Below, one piece after another: positions 1-5,292 of a stretch of 5,292 bases of DNA. Source of the stretch: an uncultured Ruminococcus sp. Lineage in GTDB: Bacteria; Bacillota; Clostridia; Oscillospirales; CAG-272. The notes below the pieces were generated by a model. That model made no database searches and had not been told where the DNA came from. It worked only from the letters and a program-made list of their open reading frames with translations. The translations under genes were made by a program, and so were the position numbers. Location of the stretch: assembly GCA_902783905.1 (NCBI GenBank), contig CACZSP010000228.1, positions 1-5,292 of the forward strand. The letters are read 5' to 3'. Numbering within the stretch: the first letter of the stretch is position 1; each line of letters opens with the position of its first letter.

Positions 1-17
1 AAAACCGAAAAAGATCG

Positions 18-53
18 CGCAAAATCGGCGGAATCCCGCCCGCCGATTTTGCG
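18..53 (-). terminator. Stem-loop downstream of infB, candidate terminator
   Basis: Bases 18-31 and 40-53 form a perfect 14-bp inverted repeat around an 8-nt loop (32-39). Read in the infB direction, the G/C-rich inner stem is followed by ATTTTGCG in the 3' arm, and five bases beyond the stem by a T5 run (12-8) and then a T4 run (4-1). That is terminator-like but not textbook, since the U-run does not directly abut the stem. It lies about 120 nt after the infB stop. Confidence 0.45.
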
Positions 54-87
54 AGGCTGTAAAAAAGTCGGACTTTTTTACAGCCTC
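53..87. repeat. 35-bp near-perfect palindrome downstream of infB
   Basis: Bases 53-69 and 71-87 are exact reverse complements (17 bp) around a single central base; in RNA the loop would open to 3-5 nt. The arms read GAGGCTG then TA6 then GTC, so each strand carries an A6 and a T6 inside the stem. There is no U-run after the stem on either strand, so it is not a standard terminator. It abuts the hairpin at 18-53, sharing base 53. Confidence 0.75.
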
Positions 88-101
88 AGCGAGAACCGGA
101 T

Positions 102-125
102 TTTCGCGAATTCCCGCAGGCGAAA
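102..125. repeat. Third, weaker stem-loop downstream of infB
   Basis: TTTCGC (102-107) pairs with GCGAAA (120-125) around a 12-nt loop. The loop contains GAATTCCCGC, close to the GGAATCCCGC in and beside the loop of the hairpin at 18-53, which suggests the two are related copies or parts of one element. The stem alone is short and could be chance. Confidence 0.35.
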
Positions 126-173
126 CGTGATGTATTGACTTAAGAAGGAGGCACTCTGTATTGCCGGTGCGTG

Positions 174-2888
174 TCAGTCCGCCTTGATCTCTTCCATAAC
201 GAAGGCTTCGAGTACGTCTCCGATCTTGAGATCGTTGAATTTTTCGAGCGCGATTCCGCATTCGAAGCCCTGAGCGACTTCTCTGACGTCGTCCTTGAAT
301 CTGCGAAGCGAGGCGATTTTATCCTCGTAAACAACCACGCCGTCACGGACGACTCTGATCTGAGCGGATCTTGTGATCTTTCCGTCCTGCACGTAGGAAC
401 CGGCGATGAAGCCGACGTTCGGAACATGGATGACCTGTCTGACTTCGGCGTGTCCGAGCAGGTTTTCCGCAAACTTCGGAGCAAGCATGCCCTTCATTGC
501 CGCCTGAATCTCGTCGATGCATTCGTAGATGACCCTGTACGTCCTTATTTCGACGCCCTGACGTTCGGCCGAGTCGATGGCCGAGCGGTCGGGACGGACG
601 TTGAATCCTACGATAATTGCCGAAGAAGCGGCGGCGAACATTACGTCGCCCTCGGTGATTCCGCCGGCTGCGGCGTGGATTACGTGAACGCGAACCTCGT
701 CGTTCGACAGTTTTTCAAGCGACTGCTTGACGGCCTCCGCGCTTCCTCCGACGTCCGCCTTCACTATGATGTTGAAGTCCTTGACGCCTTCCTTGATCTG
801 GGTGAACAGATCGGTAAGGGAAGCTCTCGAATTGGCCTTGAAGGTATCCTCTTTTGCCTTGGTGCGGCGCTTCTCGGCGAGTTCTCTCGCCATTCTTTCG
901 TCGACGACGGCGTTGAATTCGTCGCCCGCGGAAGGAACGTCGTCAAGTCCGGTGATTTCGACCGGCATTGAAGGAGGCGCGAGCTTGACGGTACGGCCGG
1001 TGTGATCGGTCATCGCTCTCACCCTGCCGACGCAGGTGCCGGCGATCACGATATCTCCGGGATGCAGAGTACCGCTCTGTACGAGAACGGTTGCGACGGG
1101 ACCGCGGCCGCGGTCGAGGCGCGACTCGATTATGATGCCCTTCGCGCGTCTGTCGGGATTTGCCTTGTATTCCTTTACTTCGGCAAGGACGAGTATGCTT
1201 TCAAGAAGGTCGTCGATACCGGTGCGTTTGACTGCCGAGACCGGAACGCACATAACGTCTCCGCCCCATTCCTCGGGGACGAGGTCGTATTTGGTGAGCT
1301 CCTGCTTGATTCCCTCCGGATTCGCGCCCGGCTTGTCCATTTTGTTTATCGCTATGATAATATCGACGCCGGCGGCCTTTGCGTGGTTTATCGCCTCGAC
1401 CGTCTGCGGCATAATTCCGTCGTCGGCTGCGACGACGAGAATCGCGATGTCGGTCGCCTGTGCGCCTCTCGCACGCATAGCCGTAAAGGCTTCGTGTCCG
1501 GGAGTGTCGAGGAAGGTGATATCCTGACCGTGAATACGGACGCGGTATGCGCCTATGTGCTGAGTGATGCCTCCCGCCTCTCCCGCGGTGACGTGCGTGT
1601 TCCTGATAGCGTCGAGCAGGGAGGTCTTGCCGTGGTCGACGTGTCCCATAACGCAGACGACGGGGGCTCTCGGCTTGAGGTCGGCTTCGTTTTCGGCTTC
1701 CTTCTCGTCGTCGAAGAGTTTTTCCTCGATCGAAACGACGACTTCCTTCGTCACCTCGGCGCCGAGTTCGTCGGCGATGAGAAAAGCGGTGTCGAAGTCG
1801 ATGGTCTGGTTGACGGTGACCATCATACCCATATTCATAAGCTTTTTGACAACCTCCGCCGCGGAGACCTTGATCCTCGAGGCGAACTCGCCGACGGTGA
1901 TCTCGTCGGGAATGACGGCGTGCACCGGCTGCTTTTTGACGGGAGGAGGAGTCTGCTGACCTTTTCTGTCCTTGCCCGAGCCTGCCTGGCCTTTTATCTG
2001 ACCGCGCGGATTGGGCGCGAGCTGCTGACCTCTGCGCTTCTGATCCTGTCCCTGCGGCTGAGTCTGGCGCTGCCCCTTCTGCTGCCGGTTCTGATCCTGT
2101 CCCTTCTGACCGGATGCCTTCGGCCTCTGTTCGTCGTGCGACTGGGCGTCTCCCTGTCCGGTTTTCTTGAGCTTTTTATTTCCTCCGCGCGTATCCTTGA
2201 CGGTGTCCGGAACGAAGGTGTCCAGTTTTTCGTCGTACTTGGAAAGATCTACGTTGGCGCCGCTTCCGCGCGTGTCGACGACCTTCGTGGTGTTCGTTAC
2301 CGTTACGGTTTCGGCTTCGCTGCCGCCGGTGCGTTCGCGGACCTCTATGCCGCGTTTTTTCTGCTGTTGCTGCTTTTTCTGCTGATCTTTTTTCTGCCCG
2401 TCGCGGGAGGTTGCGCTGGCGGCGTTCAGTCTCTGTTCGAAGCGTTCTCCGGCGGTTCTGGCGGCGTTCTGTTTTTCTCGCGGTTTTTCGGGTTGCGCCG
2501 GAACCGCTTTCTTTTCCGGATTCTTTTCCTTCGTTTCTTTTTCGGCGGTCTTTTCGCCGCCGTCCGCCGCGGAGGACTGTTTCTCCGCGGGTTTTTGCGG
2601 TACGGATTCCGTCTTCTTTTCTTCCGCTTTGCCTTCTTCTTCGACGGGCTCGGCCTTTTTAACCTTCAGCGGCGGAATCGACGTAATACCGTCGATATAG
2701 TCTTCGATATTGCTGATCTGGTTCGCCCTGGTCAGTCTTTCCCACAAAACGTCAAGGGCAAACGAGTCCAGGGCGGTCTGAGACTTGATTTCAAGTCCCG
2801 CCGCCGAAAAGACGTCGATGATATCCTTGGTTTTCAGTGAAAGGTCCTTGGCGATCTGCGCCGGTCTGATCTGGGTGTTAGCTGCCAT
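174..2888 (-). CDS. infB: Translation initiation factor IF-2
   Basis: This 904-residue GTPase brings formyl-Met-tRNA to the 30S subunit and promotes 50S joining. Two IF2_N-type modules are visible: residues about 5-55, and about 325-376 (starting IPDEITVGEFASRIKVSAAE). Between them (about 75-320) lies a Lys/Glu/Gln-rich disordered linker. The G domain starts near 405, with G1 GHVDHGKT (415-422), switch I GGITQHIGA (439-447), G3 DTPGHEAF (461-468) and G4 NKMD (515-518); G5 reads SAV (551-553) where SAK or SAL is common. Domain II (about 580-665), domain III (about 690-775) and the tRNA-binding C2 domain (about 785-900) follow intact. The ATG at 2886-2888 begins the conserved MAANTQIRPAQIAKDL-type N-terminus; AGGAG (2900-2904) is 11 nt upstream. 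Stop is TGA. No frameshift or truncation is seen. It is the last gene of the cluster in this window. Confidence 0.98.
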   Translation of the reverse strand: MAANTQIRPAQIAKDLSLKTKDIIDVFSAAGLEIKSQTALDSFALDVLWERLTRANQISNIEDYIDGITSIPPLKVKKAEPVEEEGKAEEKKTESVPQKPAEKQSSAADGGEKTAEKETKEKNPEKKAVPAQPEKPREKQNAARTAGERFEQRLNAASATSRDGQKKDQQKKQQQQKKRGIEVRERTGGSEAETVTVTNTTKVVDTRGSGANVDLSKYDEKLDTFVPDTVKDTRGGNKKLKKTGQGDAQSHDEQRPKASGQKGQDQNRQQKGQRQTQPQGQDQKRRGQQLAPNPRGQIKGQAGSGKDRKGQQTPPPVKKQPVHAVIPDEITVGEFASRIKVSAAEVVKKLMNMGMMVTVNQTIDFDTAFLIADELGAEVTKEVVVSIEEKLFDDEKEAENEADLKPRAPVVCVMGHVDHGKTSLLDAIRNTHVTAGEAGGITQHIGAYRVRIHGQDITFLDTPGHEAFTAMRARGAQATDIAILVVAADDGIMPQTVEAINHAKAAGVDIIIAINKMDKPGANPEGIKQELTKYDLVPEEWGGDVMCVPVSAVKRTGIDDLLESILVLAEVKEYKANPDRRAKGIIIESRLDRGRGPVATVLVQSGTLHPGDIVIAGTCVGRVRAMTDHTGRTVKLAPPSMPVEITGLDDVPSAGDEFNAVVDERMARELAEKRRTKAKEDTFKANSRASLTDLFTQIKEGVKDFNIIVKADVGGSAEAVKQSLEKLSNDEVRVHVIHAAAGGITEGDVMFAAASSAIIVGFNVRPDRSAIDSAERQGVEIRTYRVIYECIDEIQAAMKGMLAPKFAENLLGHAEVRQVIHVPNVGFIAGSYVQDGKITRSAQIRVVRDGVVVYEDKIASLRRFKDDVREVAQGFECGIALEKFNDLKIGDVLEAFVMEEIKAD
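1929..2666 (-). repeat. Low-complexity linker region within infB
   Basis: This segment encodes IF2 residues about 75-320, poor in hydrophobic residues and rich in Lys, Glu, Gln, Gly and Arg. It contains a K/Q run at residues about 165-178 (bases 2355-2396, with CAG/CTG-type triplets) and a Q/G/K/R-rich block at about 250-312. Between them, residues about 179-245 are less degenerate and include VVDTRGSGANVDLSKYDEKLD, which looks like a short conserved island. Linkers of this kind vary in length between species and are expected to be disordered; simple-sequence composition makes them prone to length change. Confidence 0.7.
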
Positions 2889-2930
2889 TCTTCTTTTTTC
2901 TCCTGCCCGTCGGGGGCTGATGTAAAATGA

Positions 2931-3257
2931 TTATTGTTGTATGCGGCCCGCCGCTGAAAGAAAGGAGGCGGCGAGTGACGGATCGGTAACGGCAACCGCC
3001 GCCACCGTCCCTTTTTTACCGACCGCGTGTCCGAGCTCGGTCGGCGTAGCGTCGAGAACAACCGGCTCGACCCGGTAGAAAAAGCATTTGTCCCGCAGGC
3101 GTTTCAAGGTGTTTTCCGAATTGCCCGATGCAACGGCTACCGCAGCCGCCTTTCCGTTGCGCAGCGCGTCACAGACGGCTTCCGTTCCGAAAACAAGTTT
3201 TCCCGCTTTGGCGCCGAGACCGAGCGTACGCAGAATTCTGCAGGTTCCGTCAGTCAT
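2931..3257 (-). CDS. ylxQ: L7Ae/L30e-like RNA-binding protein YlxQ
   Basis: A 108-residue protein of the L7Ae/L30e/S12e/Gadd45 superfamily, whose members bind kink-turn RNA; the cellular job of the YlxQ branch is poorly defined. Family features seen are LGLGAKAGKLVFGTEAV (12-28), the SGNSENTLKRLRDKC stretch (44-58), and ELGHAVGKKGTVAAVAVTDPSLA (74-96). Length matches the family (about 100 residues). The start ATG at 3255-3257 overlaps the ylxR stop as ATGA; here a GGAGG (3267-3271) lies 9 nt upstream inside ylxR, so it has its own ribosome site as well as possible coupling. It ends in TAA, 42 nt before infB. Position between ylxR and infB supports the call. Identification is solid at family level; no target RNA can be named from this sequence. 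Confidence 0.92.
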   Translation of the reverse strand: MTDGTCRILRTLGLGAKAGKLVFGTEAVCDALRNGKAAAVAVASGNSENTLKRLRDKCFFYRVEPVVLDATPTELGHAVGKKGTVAAVAVTDPSLAASFLSAAGRIQQ

Positions 3258-3529
3258 TTGTTTTCGCCTCCGGCAAGGACGGAAAGGTAAGCAAGCACCT
3301 CGCTTGCGTCCGCTCCGATCGATCTTCCCGCTCTTCCGGTTTTAATAGCTTTCGCGATGCAGCGGGGATTCCGGCAAACGTAAGCTCCGCGGGACTGGAT
3401 CAGGCATTTTTCGTCGTATACGGCTTTGCCTCCGGATTTCGCTATTCTGAAAAGCAGGTCTTTCGGAAAACCGTTCATGCATCCCGTGCATCTGCGCACG
3501 GGGACGCGCCGCGGGGATTTGCCGGTCAT
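3254..3529 (-). CDS. ylxR: YlxR family RNA-binding protein (DUF448; RnpM-like)
   Basis: A 91-residue basic protein of the YlxR family, routinely found between nusA and infB. In Bacillus subtilis the family member has been reported to bind and modulate RNase P and has been called RnpM; whether that applies here is inference. The sequence shows PVRRCTGCMNGFPKDLLFRI near the N-terminus (10-29) and the signature RGAYVCRNPRC at 47-57. Cysteines sit at 14, 17, 52 and 57, a CxxC plus CxxxxC pairing that could hold a zinc ion; a fifth is at 42. The start ATG (3527-3529) overlaps the nusA stop by 4 bases (ATGA), and I see no good ribosome site of its own, so translation probably depends on terminating nusA ribosomes. 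The stop TGA overlaps the ylxQ start in the same way. Confidence 0.93.
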   Translation of the reverse strand: MTGKSPRRVPVRRCTGCMNGFPKDLLFRIAKSGGKAVYDEKCLIQSRGAYVCRNPRCIAKAIKTGRAGRSIGADASEVLAYLSVLAGGENK

Positions 3530-4575
3530 CCGGCTTTAATGTCGATCTTGCACGAAGTGAGCTTAGCGGCGAGGCGGGCGTTTTGTCCCTCCTTGCCGAT
3601 GGCAAGCGAAAGCTGATCCGGGCTTACCGTCACTTCGGTGGATTTTTCGTCCACAAGTTCAACCGAGATGACCGTCGCGGGCGAAAGCGCCGCCCTGACG
3701 TATTCGGTGAGGTCTTCGCTGTATTTGATAATGTCCACTTTTTCGCCGGCAAGGTCGCTCAGAACCGAAGAAATGCGCATGCCGCGTGGACCGACGCAGG
3801 TGCCGATCGGATCGACGCTCTCGTCGGTCGAGAATACCGCGATTTTTGTCCTGGACCCGGCCTCTCTGGCAACGTGCTTGATAACGACCGTCCCGTCTTC
3901 GATCTCTGGCACTTCAAGTTTGAAAAGACATCTGATGAAGTTCGCGTCGGAGCGGGATACGCGGATATCCACGTGTCCGTCGCGGCGCGTTACCTTGCGC
4001 ACGTATACCTTCAGCTTCTGGCCGGGACGGTAATCCTCGTCCGGAATGCGGTCGCGGTACTGAAGGACGAGAAGACCCGTGTCGGTTTCAAGCTCGGCGT
4101 CTCCCGTCGTCTTGTCGATTTTGCGGACGGTGGCGGTGACGATCTCTTCCTTCTTGTTTTCAAATTCGCGTCTGGCGTTTTCCTTCTCGGCTTCTCTGAT
4201 GCCCTGAATGATTACGTCTTTTGCGGCTTTTGCCGACATGCGGTGTATGTTGCTCGGCTTGATCTCGGTCTTCAGAATCTTTCCGACGGTTATGCGTTTG
4301 TTGTGTTCACGGGCGTCCCCGAGCGTTATCTGCGTCACCGGATCGGTGAGTTCGGCAACGACCTCCTTCAGCAGATATACCTTCAGATCCTTTTTGACCG
4401 GATCAATGAGTACTTCGATTTTTGCTTCGCTGTTCTGCCCGGAAAGGGTCTTGCCTCCGAATTCCTTCTGGCAGGCGCGCGTTATTGCCTCCTCGATCTT
4501 GGCGAGCATGAGGGTTTCGGGAATGCCCTGCTTCTTTTCAAGTTCCTCGAGGGCTTCAAAAAGAGGTTTGTTCAT
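3526..4575 (-). CDS. nusA: Transcription termination/antitermination factor NusA
   Basis: The product (349 residues) binds RNA polymerase and nascent RNA and modulates pausing, intrinsic termination and antitermination. Domains visible in order are: an N-terminal RNAP-binding domain (about 1-125, starting MNKPLFEALEELEKKQGIP), an S1 domain (about 140-206), KH1 with the loop VGPRG at 261-265, and KH2 with IGKEG at 326-330 followed by QNARLAAKLT. The linker FKLEVPEIEDGTVVIKHVAR (218-237) is the family signature. The protein ends nine residues after KH2, so the acidic C-terminal repeats of the E. coli type are absent, as is usual in Gram-positive bacteria. The ATG at 4573-4575 fits the conserved N-terminus; its ribosome site is modest (AAAGGA at 4587-4592, 11 nt away). 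The stop TGA overlaps the ylxR start in ATGA, implying coupled translation. Confidence 0.97.
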   Translation of the reverse strand: MNKPLFEALEELEKKQGIPETLMLAKIEEAITRACQKEFGGKTLSGQNSEAKIEVLIDPVKKDLKVYLLKEVVAELTDPVTQITLGDAREHNKRITVGKILKTEIKPSNIHRMSAKAAKDVIIQGIREAEKENARREFENKKEEIVTATVRKIDKTTGDAELETDTGLLVLQYRDRIPDEDYRPGQKLKVYVRKVTRRDGHVDIRVSRSDANFIRCLFKLEVPEIEDGTVVIKHVAREAGSRTKIAVFSTDESVDPIGTCVGPRGMRISSVLSDLAGEKVDIIKYSEDLTEYVRAALSPATVISVELVDEKSTEVTVSPDQLSLAIGKEGQNARLAAKLTSCKIDIKAG

Positions 4576-4608
4576 CTCGTGAACTGTCCTTTCATCGTTC
4601 TGTAATCG

Positions 4609-5109
4609 TTATATCTTATTCGTGTCGAAGTCGTAATATAGTTTTGCGGAAGAAATCGAACGGAAGGGAAGCGACAGCCGTTTTCCCTCGTATTCGGCAA
4701 TGACGCAGTCGGTTTCGGCGTCGTATCCCTCCGCGGCGGCACGGAAATTCCTGCATCCCGTCACCGGATCGGGTGAGAAGAGACGGAATGATACCGTTTT
4801 TCCTGCACACGCGTCGAAATGGCGCGGCATCGACAGCTCGCGTTCGATACCCGGGGAAGAAACCTCGAGCAGGTAGGCGGAGTCGATCGGATCGGTCTCG
4901 TCGAGTATCGGATCTACAGCCCGGCTGACCTTTTCACAGTCGTCGATCCCGATTCCTCCGGGGGCGTCGATCGTTATCTCGAGAACGTAATCGGCTCCCC
5001 TTTTTCCGAAGGCGACGTCCCAGACGTCGTATCCGGCGGAAACGATCGTTTCCGAAACGGCGTCGAAAACCCTGGCGGCGACGCCGGTGTATTCCTTTTT
5101 CATTTTCAC
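4609..5109 (-). CDS. rimP: Ribosome maturation factor RimP
   Basis: The 166-residue product assists late assembly of the 30S ribosomal subunit in the cytoplasm. The family hallmark is clear: an N-terminal alpha/beta domain (about residues 5-92) with GIDDCEKVSRAVDPILDE at about 54-71 and LLEVSSPGIEREL at about 80-92, then an Sm-like C-terminal domain ending with YEGKRLSLPFRSISSAKL (about 140-157). Length is close to the usual 150-170 residues. I chose the GTG at 5107-5109 because a strong AAGGAGG lies 7 nt upstream (5117-5123). The ATG two codons later (5101-5103) is 13 nt from that site and less likely. The frame stays open to a TTG at 5187, but that lies at the probable transcription start and would add a non-conserved 26-residue tail. 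It is the first gene of the cluster, behind the promoter at 5196-5224, and ends in TAA 33 nt before nusA. Identification is firm; the start is probable. Confidence 0.95.
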   Translation of the reverse strand: MKMKKEYTGVAARVFDAVSETIVSAGYDVWDVAFGKRGADYVLEITIDAPGGIGIDDCEKVSRAVDPILDETDPIDSAYLLEVSSPGIERELSMPRHFDACAGKTVSFRLFSPDPVTGCRNFRAAAEGYDAETDCVIAEYEGKRLSLPFRSISSAKLYYDFDTNKI

Positions 5110-5116
5110 GGCAGTT

Positions 5117-5123
5117 CCTCCTT
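5117..5123 (-). promoter_or_regulatory. Ribosome binding site deciding the rimP start
   Basis: AAGGAGG on the minus strand, a near-perfect Shine-Dalgarno core, lies 7 nt before the GTG at 5109 and 13 nt before the ATG at 5103. The spacing favours GTG as the rimP start and excludes the upstream TTG at 5187. Confidence 0.8.
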
Positions 5124-5140
5124 CCCGGGTTGCGCTGCAA

Positions 5141-5173
5141 TCAAGAAAGAGTGGACATCCGCCCACTCTCCAT
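5141..5173 (-). other. Possible 10-codon leader peptide in the rimP leader
   Basis: Within the predicted leader RNA, ATG at 5173-5171 opens a 10-residue frame (MESGRMSTLS) closed by TGA at 5143-5141. A GGAAG (5181-5185) sits 7 nt upstream and could serve as a weak ribosome site. A hairpin (5148-5169) lies wholly inside this frame, so ribosomes reading it would melt the stem. No run of a single amino acid codon is present, so classic amino-acid attenuation is not suggested. This may be chance. Confidence 0.2.
5148..5169 (-). promoter_or_regulatory. Small stem-loop in the rimP leader
   Basis: AGAGTGG (5169-5163 reversed on the minus strand) pairs with CCACTCT (5154-5148), a perfect 7-bp stem around an 8-nt loop. 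It is followed in the transcript by TTTCTTGA, too short a U-run for a convincing terminator. It lies about 25 nt before the rimP ribosome site and does not cover it. Confidence 0.4.
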
Positions 5174-5195
5174 CGTCTCGCTTCCAACGCACAAT

Positions 5196-5224
5196 ATTAT
5201 ACTACACTTGTTTTTTTTTTGCAA
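5196..5224 (-). promoter_or_regulatory. Sigma-A-type promoter for the rimP-infB cluster
   Basis: On the minus strand the -10 box is a perfect TATAAT (5201-5196) and the -35 box is TTGCAA (5224-5219, four of six consensus bases), separated by exactly 17 nt, most of it an A-tract. The DNA just upstream (5225-5262) is strongly A/T-rich and could act as an UP element. Transcription would start near 5188-5190, giving a leader of about 80 nt before the rimP GTG. It is the only convincing promoter I see in the window, and it points into the gene cluster. Confidence 0.8.
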
Positions 5225-5236
5225 TAGATTTTGCAA
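5217..5236. repeat. TTTTGCAA direct repeat over the -35 region
   Basis: TTTTGCAA occurs at 5217-5224 and again at 5229-5236, a 12-bp period. Each copy contains the palindrome TTGCAA, and the copy nearer the genes is the -35 box itself. This could be a pair of protein sites, or simply A/T-rich coincidence. Confidence 0.35.
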
Positions 5237-5292
5237 AGATTGTGAAGAAAAAATGAAGAAAAGGGGGAGCGGAAGGAAAAAAACCGTGACAT

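Noticed and set aside
171..971. A 266-codon plus-strand frame starting at GTG 171, downstream of an AAGAAGGAGG
   Set aside because: It is the same in-register antisense effect over the conserved infB C-terminal half. The ribosome-like site is 19 nt from this start, too far, and the product resembles nothing I recognise.
1002..2840. A 612-codon open frame on the plus strand opposite infB
   Set aside because: It is in register with the infB codons, so its stops could arise only from sense TTA, CTA and TCA, which infB avoids. The translation is low-complexity Leu/Phe/Arg where infB encodes its K/E/Q linker. infB is unmistakable on the other strand.
2905..2917. Short inverted repeat GCCC/GGGC between ylxQ and infB
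   Set aside because: It has only 4 bp with a 5-nt loop, no U-run and no overlap with the infB ribosome site core; expected by chance in this composition.
2834..3061. A 75-codon minus-strand frame spanning the ylxQ-infB junction
   Set aside because: It overlaps the 3' part of ylxQ and the first codons of infB in another frame. Both real genes are strongly conserved and the product is Arg/Pro-rich shadow sequence.
3583..4605. A 340-codon plus-strand frame opposite nusA
   Set aside because: It is in register with nusA, and the product has no recognisable family. It is explained by nusA codon choice.
5110..5187. Extended rimP start at TTG 5187 giving 192 residues
   Set aside because: The TTG lies at the predicted transcription start, leaving no room for a ribosome site, and the extra 26 residues are not RimP-like. 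The GTG at 5109 has a strong site.
5271..5292. Possible divergent plus-strand gene start: GGAAGG then GTG at 5286
   Set aside because: Only two codons lie inside the window and I see no plus-strand promoter between 5225 and 5270, so it cannot be supported.
1..5292. CRISPR array, tRNA or rRNA gene, insertion sequence, phage or defence genes
   Set aside because: No spaced direct repeats, no tRNA-like folds, no transposase motifs and no defence domains are visible; the window is a housekeeping cluster.

Overview
The window carries the conserved rimP-nusA-ylxR-ylxQ-infB transcription/translation cluster, entirely on the minus strand and read from high to low coordinates. The gene order, a NusA that stops right after its second KH domain, and the presence of ylxR and ylxQ between nusA and infB all point to a Gram-positive bacterium of the Bacillota. 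The protein style (an IF2 with a Lys/Glu/Gln-rich linker, codons leaning to G/C at third positions) suggests an uncultured or gut-type member of Clostridia. That placement is inference; no rRNA or other phylogenetic marker beyond these proteins is present.

Layout in transcription order. Positions 5292-5202 hold upstream A/T-rich DNA and a good sigma-A-type promoter (TTGCAA, 17 nt spacer, TATAAT). Positions about 5190-5110 are a leader of roughly 80 nt with a small hairpin and a possible 10-codon leader peptide. Then come rimP (GTG start at 5109), a 33-nt gap, nusA, ylxR (ATGA overlap with nusA), ylxQ (ATGA overlap with ylxR), a 42-nt gap, and infB (904 codons). Positions 1-173, after infB, contain no gene I can support. 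They hold three consecutive inverted repeats that may act as a terminator and/or be a dispersed repeat element. rbfA, which often follows infB, does not begin within this stretch.

Together the genes join transcription elongation to ribosome assembly and start-up: RimP matures the 30S subunit, NusA controls pausing and termination, YlxR and YlxQ are small RNA-binding proteins, and IF2 places initiator tRNA on the 30S and drives subunit joining.

I found no undescribed multi-gene system. The coding content is ordinary housekeeping. The points worth a second look are non-coding: the hairpin cluster after infB, the leader of rimP, and the repeated motif at the promoter.
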